A DNA stretch of 64,000 bases from Axinella damicornis (Eukaryota > Porifera > Demospongiae > Axinellida > Axinellidae): contig OZ007513.1 in assembly GCA_963931865.1 (NCBI GenBank), forward strand, positions 5,232,337 through 5,296,336, read 5' to 3'. The translations under genes and the position numbers were made by a program. Below the pieces are notes generated by a model. It was not told where the DNA came from. It did no database searches and saw only the letters and a list, made by a program, of their open reading frames with translations. Numbering within the stretch: position 1 is the stretch's first letter; each line of letters starts with the position of its first letter. Of the stretch, positions 1 through 10,395 are shown piece by piece.

Positions 1-35
1 TGTTATTCTATTGTCAATAGAGTGCAATATTGCAG

Positions 36-253
36 CGGCTGGCCGCTGCTGAAAAGAAGCAGGCAGCAGCGGACGCCCAGGTAATACTATTTCTACATAG
101 CTGTGTTTGAATGTGCAGTTCGCTGGGTGCTGTATATTTGGTTCAGATTAATTTATATTTTGTTTAACCACTTGCTAGATTCATCAACTCAAGCAGGACG
201 TTGCCTCCCTGAAAAAGGAGTTGAGCCTCCAGGCTAAAAAACACACGCAGGAG
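36..253 (+). CDS. two candidate exons of a coiled-coil protein gene (partial)
   Basis: Two open segments have good splice borders. Positions 36-80 are preceded by ATTGCAG and followed by GTAATA. Positions 179-253 are preceded by TTGCTAG and followed by GTAAGA. Both read in phase 0: the first gives RLAAAEKKQAAADAQ and the second begins IHQLKQDVASLKKEL. Together they form a continuous, strongly helical, Lys/Glu/Gln-rich stretch with leucines at heptad-like spacing, typical of a coiled coil. The rest of the gene lies outside the window or downstream where I cannot find it. I do not recognise the family; many cytoskeletal or centrosomal proteins look like this. The exon call rests on splice sites and composition only. 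Confidence 0.5.
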
Positions 254-493
254 GTAAGACTAGACACAGTCCTAAAACTCTGTGGGTGGTTAAAGCAGTT
301 GTCTGCTAATCATAAGGTTACTGGTGACTACAATGTGAGATTATGCTTTGGCGTAGTAGAAGTCCCAAGTTAGCCCTTAACGCTTTGAAAGTGCTCATTA
401 GTACTCATGACTTGTATATTAGTACTTTGATTTTTGAGTGCCCTTTACCCAGAAGCATAGTAACGTAATTATATTATGATTGCCTTGTTTATA

Positions 494-1103
494 CTAGAGG
501 TGTTCATAGAACACATACCCCGTGCTGTCATGAACGTCTACAGGCCAGGATGCATGCAGTGCATGCAGCAGCTACAATCGACGTGACATCTCTGCCGATG
601 CGCATCGAACAGGGCGGCTATCGCGTATACTGTGTTTGTGTATGGCCATAACCAAGGTGTGGGAGTGACCGCTTACCGTATATACTGGAGAGGTGGAGCC
701 AAATGTTACGAATAATAGGAAATAGCTGGAAAAAATAGCCGAAACAATAGCCACGATGCCTGTGAAGTACATAGATCGTGAGAAAACACTGTTTCCTAGC
801 GGTCATCTCGAAGCATGAAGTTTCCAAATGCAACGTGTGTCCTGTTCTTGATGGGACTCTGAGGTCACGAAGAGGTGGAGCCAATGTTATGAATAGTTAT
901 GAAAAGTAGGAAATAGCCGAAGTACAGCGAAACGGAGCGACTTGACTTCAGTCAGGTACACATAGAGCAGTTTTTTGCTATTTGCTATTGTTTGACTCCA
1001 TTTCGATGGTTTATGAGGGGCAAGATTTCAATTTTTTTCGAGTCACAGACTGACAGACAAAACCGATTGCTTAACCCCGCTTCGCGCATGCGCGCGCGGG
1101 GTA
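494..1103 (-). mobile_element. short non-autonomous element, copy 1 (reverse orientation)
   Basis: This is the reverse complement of 39751-40372 and of the split copy 58303-59513. One end carries a CpG-rich palindrome around CGCGCATGCGCG, the other the motif TGTTCTATGAACACCTCTAG. Three copies share the same ends, so the limits are well supported. There is no coding capacity that I can recognise, so it is a non-autonomous repeat of unknown class. No target duplication is obvious. Confidence 0.7.
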
Positions 1104-1560
1104 AATATAAGTTCAGTTTTGTGGGCTATGTGAGAATAGTTTTTGCAATCTAGTAGCAAACTCACTGAATGGGACAGACAGCCCCGTATAACTTCCACCA
1201 AGATTAAGGCCTCTCGCCATTAAACATATAACCGCTGAGTATACTTCAACTTCGGACTGTTGAACTGTAGGTAATTTGTCTGCTAACAGTGTCATCAAGC
1301 CCCTACTATTGTTATATGGCTGCTAGGCCGAGTTCCTCTCGCTGTTCTTGTGCTGTCAATGTCTGCCCTCCAGCGGGGGTGAGTTTCTGGTGTTGATAGG
1401 TACTGCACTATGCCTCAAGCCTCACTAGGCACTTTGAGCATTACCAACGTAGCCTCGTACGATGATAGCGAGCTCTTGCTTTACTCTCGATCGGTAGGGG
1501 GAGCTTATTATCGATAACCCATCACCCATCTACCTCCCCCTCCTTCATTCTCCCTCCCTC
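1104..1560. other. no gene recognised
   Basis: I see no convincing exon or repeat in this stretch. It ends in a pyrimidine-rich patch (about 1530-1575). Confidence 0.5.
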
Positions 1561-1668
1561 TCTTCCTCCTTCATGTCAGCTGCAATGGGTCTAAGTCCAA
1601 CCAGTTTACTCGACTGATCCCAGGACATGATTATGTAGTTGAACCCTTTTGGCTGTGCATTCACCCAC

Positions 1669-1848
1669 CTGACGCTTTCCTCTGACCAAGGAGGAACCAC
1701 TAGCGATGTGAGAGTGGTCCCCAATGGTCATGATCTTCTTGGTGTCCCGTACCCACAGCCGAAGGTCTAGTAGCTCCTGGTAGAACGGGCGAGCAGAGAG
1801 CGGTCTGTTGTTAGGACGGTCACCAGGGTTTCCAATTCAGATATCAGC
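1669..1848 (-). CDS. exon of an unidentified minus-strand gene
   Basis: On the minus strand an acceptor (TTCCCAG, after nearly 300 nt of pyrimidine) opens this segment and CAG/GTGGGT closes it. It reads LISELETLVTVLTTDR and then, after a one-base frame change, RPFYQELLDLRLWVRDTKK, continuing to SSLVRGKRQ. The exon starts in phase 1 and joins the exon at 2730-2783 in frame (...WLRR/LISELE...), which supports both. The frame change means either a sequence error or a decayed gene. A further open stretch reading NYIIMSWDQSSKLVGLRPI lies just downstream (about 1570-1655, minus strand) in another frame and may belong to the same gene. I do not recognise the protein. Confidence 0.55.
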
Positions 1849-2150
1849 CTGGGAAGAAGAGAGGGGAACGGCAGGAGGAGGAGGAGGAGGGGGAGGCTAG
1901 GGGAGAGGGGAAGGGGGAGGAAGGGGAACGGGGAGGGAGGGGAATGGAGAGGAGGAGGAGGAAGGGAAGGGCGAGGAGGAGGATGAGAGGAGGAGGAGGA
2001 GGGGGAGGAGGAGGAAGAGGAGGGGGGGGGAAGGGGAGGGAGGGAAATGGGGAGGAGGAGGAGGGGGGAGGGGGAGGGGAAGGGAGAGAGGGGAAGAAGG
2101 AGGGAGGGGAAGAAGGAGGGAGGGAGGAGGGGGGAGAAGGAGGGATTTGT
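1849..2150 (-). repeat. C/T-rich (GGA on plus strand) array forming an oversized polypyrimidine tract
   Basis: About 300 nt are almost pure purine on the plus strand (GGA, GGGA and GGGGA blocks), hence pure pyrimidine on the minus strand. The array stops exactly at the acceptor of the exon at 1669-1848. Long translations across it are composition artefacts. Confidence 0.85.
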
Positions 2151-2315
2151 GGAGGTAACATTCATGACAGGGAATACAGGGAATTTCCCTAGTCAGCTGG
2201 TTTGACTTGTAGTTTACACAAATACAAGTATTGAGGAATGAATGACAGACTAACAAACACATCACTGACATCAGAGAATAGCTGTGTTCCAATCTCTACA
2301 TGCTATATATGGAGG

Positions 2316-2435
2316 TAGCCTCGTTCCCAGGCCTCCACCCAGATTTTATCTCACAGCTGTGGAGAAGAGTTTATCTCACAGCTGTGGAGAAAATTCTGCT
2401 GCAAGCTGGGCGGAGGCCTGCATGGGAGCGAGGCT
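2316..2435. mobile_element. TAGCCTCG-family hairpin element (Mutator-like MITE)
   Basis: Ends are TAGCCTCGTTCCCAGGCCTC and the matching inverted GAGGCCTGCATGGGAGCGAGG-type arm. The flanking 9-mers, ATATGGAGG at 2307-2315 and CTATGGAGG at 2436-2444, differ by one base, as expected of an old target-site duplication. The loop contains a short direct repeat (TTTATCTCACAGCTGTGGAG twice). Confidence 0.65.
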
Positions 2436-2729
2436 ACTATGGAGGGTGGTTGCCGAGGAGGAGGGAGATGGAGAGAACGAGGCTACTATGGCCCTTTTAC
2501 TTGTCAACATGCAAGAGATGCACGTAGCCAGCAGCTGTCATTCAGTCGACTAACTCAATTGTTCGGGCCCTACATGTAGTGTCAACAGTGAGAACCAAGC
2601 AGTGTTAAGTAACATCGCCTCCATGAATACAATCTCACCCAGGAACTAGCTAGCTGAGATCATACTGAGTACGTAGGTGGTGGTGCATGTGCACAGGTGT
2701 GTTCAAGATGTGCAAAGGGGTGTGCATAC

Positions 2730-2783
2730 CTTCTTAGCCAGACCATGAGTTGGGGAAGCACAGCTGCCATCTCGTCGGCCTCC
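2730..2783 (-). CDS. exon of the same unidentified minus-strand gene
   Basis: This short exon has an acceptor (CCTCCAG after a 400-nt pyrimidine array) and a donor (AAG/GTATGC). It encodes EADEMAAVLPQLMVWLRR, beginning in phase 1 and ending in phase 2, so that the exon at 1669-1848 continues in frame. A second, oppositely oriented copy of its first 20 or so bases lies at 3194-3216, so the G-rich array between them is bounded by inverted repeats. Function unknown. Confidence 0.5.
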
Positions 2784-2785
2784 CT

Positions 2786-3195
2786 GGAGGACCAGAGGAG
2801 GGAGTGGGGAGGGGAGGTGGAGGGGAGGAGGGGGGAGGGGAGGGGAGGGGGGAAGGGGGGAGGGGAGGGGGAGGGGGGAAGGGGGGGAAGGGAGGGGAGG
2901 GGGAGGGGGAGAGAGTGTCAGGTAGGGCCGGGAGGGGGAGGGGGGTTGGTAGTAGGAGGGGGGTTGGTCGTAGGAGGGGGGTTGGTCGTAGGAGGGGAGT
3001 TAGTAGTAGAAGGGGGGGGAAGGGGGTTGGTCGTAGGAAGGGGGTTAGTCGTAGGAAGGGGGTTGGTCGTAGGAGGGGGGTTGGTCGTAGGAGGGGGGAG
3101 AGGGGGGGTGGTCGTAGGAGGGGGGGGAGGGGGGTTGGTGGGAGGAGGGGGGGGGAGGGGGGTTGCTGGGAGGTGGGGGGGGAGGGGGGTTGCTG
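2786..3195 (-). repeat. G-rich minisatellite (pyrimidine tract of the minus-strand gene)
   Basis: The array has GGGGA-type blocks followed by about ten degenerate units of roughly 15-20 bp with the core TTGGTCGTAGGAGGGGGG. On the minus strand it is a C/T tract that ends at the acceptor of the exon at 2730-2783. The repeated G runs could form quadruplexes on the plus strand. Confidence 0.8.
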
Positions 3196-3219
3196 GGAGG
3201 CTGACGAGATGGCAGCTGG

Positions 3220-4210
3220 ATCGGTCTGATTTTAAGAGAGAGTTGGCGCATTGGTGGAATCTGGGGAAAGAAGATGGAGATGGGGGTGAGTGGAGGGGAT
3301 TTGAGACACCATTACGGAGTACATAATGATGTGATCAATCAATATTGAGGTGACATTGAGATGTCATATCAATATACTGCCTAGCAGGAATGCAAAAGTG
3401 CACGTGGTAGGAGTGCATACATTTTAGTTGCCTTGACTAGCATTGTACATCTATGGTCACATCATTGTTCATGCAGTAAGCCAATGTGATTGGTGGCCAT
3501 GATTTTCCCTAACTAGGATCGAATGTATTACAGGAAAATCACACTATCTAACTTACAGGTCCATTACATGCACATACCGTTCAGCTAGATCTGATAACGT
3601 ATGTAAATGGTGAGTGAGAGCCCTGTTGCGAAAGCGAACTAGCTACGTAGACAAGTCATATGTACGTACTTGCTGATGAAATATCAACAAGAACTGTGCC
3701 AATTACATACGTATGCTGAATCACCCAACCACACAGGACTTTACTGAGCCACCAATTAATACAGTATGATAACACAATCCCATGCATGCAACAAGCTCGC
3801 TGATGTCAAGGTCTGCATCGAGCTTAGATGTACATAGTTATCCAACTTCACCTGGGTTTTATAATTATATCCATCAATGTGCTCCACTTAGTTTGTTTAT
3901 GCTACTATGAAAGTGAAACCTCAAACTTCCAGCGTACCCACGTACATTCAATTACATCAAAAATATAACGTGACATCAGTGGGCGTTACTTGTATCAACA
4001 TACACAAAGGCTGAGTATGTGCCATTCAGCTAGAGCGTACTGAGCAGTACCATTCGAAGGTACACGTAACCAACTCATAACCTACCCGATATACTTCTCG
4101 AAATCAGCGATCACACGACAGAACATTAAATCAAATAATGCACACTTCAGTGTGCACTATCTAGATAATTCATTCCTTTGAAACACCAAACATGACTTGG
4201 GAAACTTTAC
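3220..4210. other. no gene recognised
   Basis: This is AT-richer unique-looking sequence. I find no exon with both splice borders and no repeat family shared with the rest of the window. It is probably intron of the minus-strand gene. Confidence 0.5.
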
Positions 4211-4363
4211 CTTGGGTCCGGGTGGAGGTTGTTGGGAGGACGCAGTACCAGACTTGGAGGCGGCCCGAGGGCGCTTTGATGTTGTTGGCTCCTCGGGCTC
4301 TCTCTGCCTCTTCCGCCCGGTCCTGGTCCCCCCCTGGCTTGTCTTGCCTTTCAACGCGTTGAT
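4211..4363 (-). CDS. exon encoding a basic, nuclear-localisation-like segment
   Basis: On the minus strand the exon lies between an acceptor (CACATATAG) and a donor (CCCAAG/GTAAAG). It is 153 nt long and open in phase 0. The peptide is Lys/Arg/Pro/Ser-rich: it begins INALKGKTSQGG, contains GRKRQREPEE and SKRPRAASKSG and ends QQPPPGPK. This is a disordered, NLS-like region. It has the same strand as the exons at 2730-2783 and 1669-1848 and may be an upstream exon of that gene, although the phases show at least one exon would be missing between them. Confidence 0.5.
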
Positions 4364-4445
4364 CTATATGTGCATGTAGGGTAAACACAAGGCATCATAC
4401 AAAGCTAATTAGGTGGAAATGAGCAAACTAACATGTATGTAGTGG

Positions 4446-4602
4446 TTACCAGGTCACCAGTGACCTAGTTCTGGTTGCCAGATTAGCCACTAGTTCTGGT
4501 TACCAGGTTAGCCACTAGTTCTGGTTACCAGGTTAGCCACTAGTTCTGATTACCAGGTTAGCCACTAGTTCTGGTTACCTGGTTAGCCAATAGTTCTGGT
4601 GT
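4446..4602. repeat. 25-bp tandem repeat, about six copies
   Basis: The unit reads TTCTGGTTACCAGGTTAGCC plus ACTAG and recurs with a 25-bp period. Each unit contains the palindrome GGTTACC. The first copies are the most diverged. Confidence 0.9.
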
Positions 4603-4689
4603 GCAAGTGAAATCTGCTGATTTAAAATATATGGCAAGTGTAAGATCTAAGCACGCAAGCAAACATACACACTCACTGCACAATGAAGT

Positions 4690-4766
4690 CACACTAGTGT
4701 GGGGCTCGCTCAGGCTCGCCCCAAATATAATGGCGGTCATAGTATTGAGGCAGACCCTACGGATAT
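4690..4766. mobile_element. fragment of the element at 36499-37129
   Basis: The stretch AATATAATGGCGGTCATAGT followed by GAGGCAGACCCTACGGATATCA matches 36618-36670 inside the piggyBac-like MITE. It lies directly left of LINE composite copy 1, so that composite probably landed in an older MITE. Confidence 0.45.
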
Positions 4767-4895
4767 CACCGAAAATGGCACTGCACCTTAAAATGGCTGC
4801 GCGTTTTGTGCTCCTGGTCCTATCCTTTTTGCTGGCTCTCAGTGTGCCTGCCGATCCCTGTACAGAATAAGTGTAATGAAGAGGTTGGAGTCTCC

Positions 4896-5660
4896 CCTGT
4901 GACTGTGGCATGCTCCGTTTTGAACGAACACCTGAGGTCAGAGTTGTGACAGATGGGTCGAACGCTATTCAATGTGATGGCTGTAGCTCCTGGTGTCACG
5001 CCATCTGTGGAGGGATGACCGCAGAGGAGTATGTACCACTCTCTACCTGACAGCAGCTTTGACTTGTTATGCCCTGTCTGCCTCACTCCTTGACAGCAGA
5101 TCTTGAAAGTCCTCAACCTAAACTGTTGCAGTCTCAGGAGCCAGGCAAGAAGAGCTACGTAGGCTTCAGGGACTGGTGGATGAACATCAGCCGGACATCC
5201 TGATCGGTTGTGAATCCCACTTTGATGGTAACTACTCCTCGTTTGAAGTATTTCCACCAGGCTATACATACTCAGCAGGAAAGACAGATCATGTGGTGGT
5301 GGCGGTGTATTTTATGCATAAATGAGGACCTGATGGCTACTGAAGAAACGTCACTTGATGTGGACTCTGAACTGGTCTGGGTAAAGGTGCGATTTGTGGG
5401 AAGGAACCCACTATACATCTGTTCTTTCTACTCAGTGCCAAACTCCAGTACTGAACCGCTATTTCAACTCGTCAGAGAATCCATGCTGAAGCTGTATAGT
5501 GAAAGAACATTGCCTGATACAGTGCTTGCTGGAGATGTCAACCTTCCGGATATGGATTGGGAGAATGGGTATGTAAACCCCTCCCCAATTCATGGACATG
5601 AAGTCAACCAGGTGATGCTTGACATTGCCAATGACTATGGGTTATGCCACTATTCCAATA
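4896..5660 (+). pseudogene. non-LTR retrotransposon: PHD finger plus AP-endonuclease (copy 1)
   Basis: Positions 4907-5095 encode a PHD-type zinc finger (IQCDGCSSWCHAICGGMTAEE, then LCPVC), as found before the endonuclease in CR1/L2-group LINEs. From about 5100 the endonuclease domain follows: NLNCCSLRSQ start, PDILIGCESHFDG with the metal-binding Glu, GGYTYS-type loop, LVWVKVRFVGRNPLYICSFY, and the Asp-Asn motif GDVNLPDMDWENGY near 5535-5580. Several stops and frame changes (for example in the CDGC-to-endonuclease link and at the GGGG stretch near 5295) break the ORF. The sequence leaves the endonuclease about 5650, before the usual reverse transcriptase. It is nearly identical to 8540-9303. 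Confidence 0.8.
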
Positions 5661-6765
5661 TCAACATTACCATTGTAGCTCAGCTTAGCACTGAAGATGT
5701 GAACATGCTTATATTCAAGAGATCAATTGCAACCAATTTGACTGGTGGTATGTATTTCAGACCAAGCTGGTGTTCCTGTCCAAGCAACTTCAGCTGCCCT
5801 TGCTTCGGCCAGTTTAACGTTGCCCTAGCATGCCTATGCATCATCCATTCTTCTCGGAACCGATCAGACCCAGCACACTCAATGTTACCTACAGCCATGT
5901 GCTCTGAATGTTGCAGTAGATAACTCTTGTACGACACTCAGTGCCATTTGAGATACGAACTTAATCATCTCAAATTCTCGGAGGCATTGCAGGTGATCTA
6001 TCACAACACTATCACAGTCTAAAGGAAAAAAAATCTTGACCTGAATAGGCTTCTTGTACCAAGCTCTATCAAAATCACACTCCGCATTCATCAATGCTAC
6101 ACCTCCATACACTCATACTTGAAGTTTTGACGGCTCTACTGTGATCATTGTGTCTCTGCCTTATTGGAGGCTATGCACCCTCTGAGGATGGCTACATTCT
6201 TTGTGATACTACTGTTCATCAGTGACGTCTAAACAAATCTGAATATTGCAGTTGATAACTCAGTGCAGTTCAAGGTGCAGACTACAATTCTCATTGCCAT
6301 TGGAGCTGATCTATCACAGCCTACATCTAGAAATGACTGGACTCAATTTTCTCAAATTCTCAGACACAGTGCAGGTTATCTACCACAACACTATCACAGC
6401 CTGGAGCTAACTAACAAAGAAACCCAGGAAAAAAATCTTGTTGAATTTGACCTTGATTCAAATGCTTGTGCTGATGCTTAAATTTCAATGTAAGTTCACT
6501 ACAGCGCATAGAGATCTCAATTCATTGCCTGTGGGATAGCTTGACTGACATCGTTCGGAATAGACTTGTTGCTATACCAAGATCTTTCGAAATCACACAC
6601 CACATTCAACAATACTACACCTCCGTACACTTGTACTTAAATTTTGGATGACTCTACTGTGATTGTTGCGTGTCTCCCTTATTGAGGGCTACACACCCTC
6701 TGAGGATGGCTACATCCTTTATGATACGTACTACTGCTCATCAGTGACATCATTTATCTTGTATG
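5661..6765 (+). repeat. degenerate tandem pair between LINE and integrase fragments
   Basis: Two related blocks of roughly 350-500 bp (about 5900-6235 and 6250-6745) share phrases such as GATCTATCACA, CACAACACTATCACAG, GGCTACA...CCCTCTGAGGATGGCTACAT and CATCAGTGACGTC. An open stretch at 6263-6481 has no family resemblance that I recognise. The same block recurs at 9304-10395. Confidence 0.6.
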
Positions 6766-7500
6766 GCAGAGACCTGTGGAAGCAGAATTGCTATCCCCAG
6801 ATCAACACCCCCCAATGACTACCAAGGATTACCGCGAGCAACTCCTCCAGGTGCTAGCTAGCTTGAGACAACTAGCGGAAACCACTATACACAAGGCCCA
6901 GGGGCGGTACAAAGGTCAATTTGACAGGAGGGCTCAGCAATGCCACTACAAAGTTGGTGACTGGGTTATGGTGAAGTTCCCCCAAGAAGAACAAGGGAGG
7001 ATGAGAAAGCTCTCAGTCTAAAGAAAAAGTAAAAACGAACACCCCTCGCATACTATCAGCAAGAAGGCAATATACAAGTGCACCAAGAGAGAATCTGTTT
7101 CTGCCCACCAGGTGGGATACTTTTGGTATTGAACTCGTAGACACTCAATTGGTAGACCCCAAAAAGGTTTCAAAAGCTTTTGCAGAAGGGTGCTGCTGAA
7201 TCACACGTTGACCCGGGCCCACAGGGTGCCGCTGAAGCACGTGTAGAGCCAGACCTTTCAGGTCAGGGGACTGCTGAATCATGCAGAGATGTTGAACCAG
7301 CCCCTGTTCCGACCGATGAATCCAATGGTGACCCAGTCGAGGTGTCTGCTGAATCACGCAGTGAACCAGGCACTATGACCGATGCATCAGATAGTGAACC
7401 GGTCTTAGTTGATGAATCCACCGAGGAGCCAACCAGTTTTCTGTTTGATTATTCTCTACCTACAGGTGACCAGACTAGTGCTATCCCTAAATCAATGCCC
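6765..7500 (+). pseudogene. Ty3/gypsy integrase C-terminus with acidic tail, unit 1
   Basis: The peptide starts PVEAELLSPDQ, continues DYREQLLQVLASLRQLAETT, then KAQGRYKGQFDRRAQQ and HYKVGDWVMVKFP. This is the end of a Ty3/gypsy integrase, a Pol part that lies downstream of the catalytic core. The GPY/F segment expected next is missing here: a stop and divergent sequence follow KLS. An acidic tail (about 7170-7500) reads KGAAESHVDPGPQGAAEARV and ends SLPTGDQTSAIPKS. The catalytic core is absent, so the fragment cannot be functional. It is tandemly followed by unit 2 at a 690-bp offset. Confidence 0.75.
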
Positions 7501-7862
7501 CCCGATGACTGCCGAGGATTACCGCGAGCAACTCCTCCAGGTGCTAGCTAGCTCAAGACAACTAGTGGAAACCACAGTACGCAAGGCCCAGGGGCGGTAC
7601 AAAGGTCAATTTGACAGCAACGCCACTACAAAGTTGGCGACTGGGTTATGGTGATCATGAAGTTCCCCCAAGAAGAACAAGGGAGGATGAGAAAGCTCTC
7701 ACACCCCTGGCATGGACCCTATCGAGTGATTGAGCACAATGGACATGGACCCTATCGAGTGATTGAGCACAATGGACATGGACCCTATCGAGTGATTGAG
7801 CGCAAAGATCCGGATCTAACCATATCGAAGGTGTACTATCCGCAAGAAGGCAGTATACAAGG
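7497..7862 (+). pseudogene. Ty3/gypsy integrase C-terminus, unit 2, with triplicated GPY motif
   Basis: This is the second tandem copy: YREQLLQVLASSRQLVETTV and YKGQFD, then a short deletion that changes the frame, then MKFPQEEQGRMRKLSHPW. The chromodomain-like GPY/F motif (HGPYRVIEHNG) occurs three times in perfect 33-bp repeats at 7711-7809, followed by DPDLTISKVYYPQEGSIQ. The acidic tail present after the other units is cut off where the dynein-like segment begins at about 7862. Confidence 0.75.
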
Positions 7863-8409
7863 TGAGGTTTGTGAGTGTGTGTGTGTGTGTGTGATGCTTG
7901 TGTGTGTGTGCGAATCGTTACCTTAATGATTTGTCATTTTGTGTTTGTGTTTGTTCTGGGTCATACCCCCCCCCCCCCCCCCCCCCCCCCCCCCACCCAC
8001 CCTCTCCCATGTCCAGGCCTCCCTGGAAGCGGCTAGCCTACCTGCTGGACGTCCACACATTCTCTTCACAGGAAGTGCTCCTGAACCAGAGCACACTCAC
8101 GTGCTGTCGTTGAGGAGAACAAATAAGTATGTGATTTCCATTGCTAACCCTAGCCACAACCCTAGCTGGACGTAACCCCTTACCCTATAACCCTATCCGT
8201 GACCCTATACCCGTATATCGCTTGATCTTGCAGTACGCACTGAAAGAGATAAGACCCATATGATCTATGTATACATTACTGTTCCTACTTAAGTACAAAC
8301 TGATTGATCTCTTTGAAATTGTCACTTGACTGAGCTGAGGTGAATCTGATGCCTCTGTGCTCCCTCCCAGATTGTTGTGTCAGCAAAGACGTGTGCTGAA
8401 TGTGAGCTC
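7862..8409 (+). pseudogene. stray dynein heavy-chain fragment between transposon copies
   Basis: The segment parallels the dynein region 45190-45620. It has a (TG)n donor-side intron start, a C29 run (7966-7994), and an exon at 8017-8126 after CATGTCCAG reading RLAYLLDVHTFSSQEVLLNQ and STLT. The exon is broken by one extra G near its start and by stops at its end. A second exon start (8371-8409, after CCTCCCAG) reads IVVSAKTCAECEL and is cut by LINE copy 2. In dyneins this lies in the N-terminal stem. The neighbouring stretch ACCCTAGCCACAACCCTAGC matches the intron after 45549. Confidence 0.75.
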
Positions 8410-8539
8410 ACCGAAAATGGCACTGGCACCTTAAAATGGCTGCACGTTTTGTGCTCCTGGTCCTATCCTTTTTGCTGGCTCTCAGTGTGCCTGCCGATCC
8501 CTGTACAGAATAAGTGTAATGAAGAGGTTGGAGTCTCCC

Positions 8540-9303
8540 CTGTGACTGTGGCATGCTCCGATTCGAACGAACACCTGAGGTCAGAGTTGTGACAGATGGA
8601 TCGAACGCTATTCAATGTGATGGCTGTAGCTCCTGGTGTCACGCCATCTGTGGAGGGATGACCGCGGAGGAGTATATACCACTCTCTACCTGACAGCAGC
8701 TTTGACTTGTTATGCCCTGTCTGCCTCACTCCCTGACAGCAGATCTTGAAAGTCCTCAACCTAAACTGTTGCAGTCTCAGGAGCCAGGCAAGAAGAGCTA
8801 CGTAGGCTTCAGGGACTGGTGGATGAACATCAGCCGGACATCCTGATCGGTTGTGAATCCCACTTTGATGGTAACTACTCCTCGTTTGAGGTATTTCCAC
8901 CAGGCTATACATACTCAGCAGGAAAGACCGATCATGTGGTGGTGGCGGTGTATTTTATGCATAAATGAGGACCTGATGGCTACTGAAGAAACGTCACTTG
9001 ATGTGGACTCTGAACTGGTCTGGGTAAAGGTGCGATTTGTGGGAAGGAACCCACTATACATCTGTTCTTTCTACACAGTGCCAAACTCCAGTACTGAACT
9101 GCTATTTCAACTCATCAGAGAATCCATGCTGAAGCTGTATAGCGAAAGAACACTGCCTGATACAGTGGTTGCTGGAGATGTCAACCTTCCGGATATGGAT
9201 TGGGAGAATGGGTATGTAAACCCCTCCCCAATTCATGGACATGAAGTCAACCAGGTGATGCTTGACATTGCCAATGACTATGGGTTATGCCACTATTCCA
9301 ATA
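8540..9303 (+). pseudogene. non-LTR retrotransposon: PHD finger plus AP-endonuclease (copy 2)
   Basis: This is a near-identical copy of 4896-5660 with the same frame breaks, so it was already defective when duplicated. The PHD part (about 8555-8740) and the endonuclease part (8743-9303, GCESHFDG and GDVNLPDMDWENGY motifs kept) are in the same order. Small differences (for example STELLF for STEPLF) suggest a duplication that is not brand-new. Confidence 0.8.
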
Positions 9304-10395
9304 TCAACATTACCATTGTAGCTCAGCTTAGCACTGAAGATGTGAACATGCTTATATTCAAGAGATCAATTGCAACCAATTTGACTGGTGGTATGTATTT
9401 CAGACCAAGCTGGTGTTCCTGTCCAAGCAACTTCAGCTGCCCTTGCTTCGGCCAGTTTAACGTTGCCCTAGCATGCCTATGCATCATCCATTCTTCTCGG
9501 AACCGATCAGACCCAGCACACTCAATGTTACCTACAGCCATGTGCTCTGAATGTTGCAGTAGATAACTCTTGTACGACACTCAGTGCCATTTGAGATACG
9601 AACTTAATCATCTCAAATTCTCGGAGGCATTGCAGGTGATCTATCACAACTCTATCACAGTCTAAAGGGAAAAAAATCTTGACCTGAATAGGCCAAGCTC
9701 TCTCAAAATCACACCGCATTCATCAATGCTACACTTCCATACACTCATACTTGAAGTTTTGACAGCTCTACTGTCATCATTGTGTCTCTGCCTTATTGGA
9801 GGCTACACACCCTCTGAGGATGGCTACATTCTTCGTGATACTACTGCTCATCAGTGACGTCTAAACAAATCTGAATATTGCAGTTGATAACTCAGTGCAG
9901 TTCAAGGTGCAGACTACAATTCTCATTGCCATTGGAGCTGATCTATCACAGCCTAGATTTAGAAATGAATGGACTCAATTCTCTCAAATACTCAGACACA
10001 GTGCAGGTTATCTACCACAACACTATCACAGCCTGGAGCTAACTAACAAAGAAACCCAGGAAAAAAATCTTGTTGAATTTGACCTTGATTCAAACGCTTG
10101 TGCTGATGCTTAAATTTCGATGTAAGTTCACTACAGCGCATAGAGATCTCAATTAATTGCCTGTGGGATAGCTTGACTGACATCGTTCTGAATAGACTTG
10201 TTGCTATACCAAGATCTTTCGAAATCACACACCACATTCAACAATACTACACCTCCGTACACTTGTACTTAAATTTTGGATGACTCTACTGTGATTGTTG
10301 CGTCTCTCCCTTATTGAGGGCTACACACCCTCTGAGGATGGCTACATCCTTTATGATACGTACTACTGCTCATCAGTGACATCATTTATCTTGTA
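9304..10395 (+). repeat. second copy of the degenerate block 5661-6765
   Basis: It is collinear with 5661-6765, including the VQTTILIAIGADLSQP open stretch and the CCCTCTGAGGATGGCTACAT phrases. A few short deletions (for example near 9690) separate the copies. Confidence 0.75.

Noticed and set aside
1767..2292. Long Pro/Ser- or Gly/Arg-rich ORFs
   Set aside because: They are translations of purine/pyrimidine arrays, open in several frames on both strands, with no start context.
8140..8220. Telomere-like ACCCTA repeats
   Set aside because: Only scattered ACCCTAG/ACCCTA words occur, and the same words appear in the dynein intron at 45566, so this is copied intron sequence.
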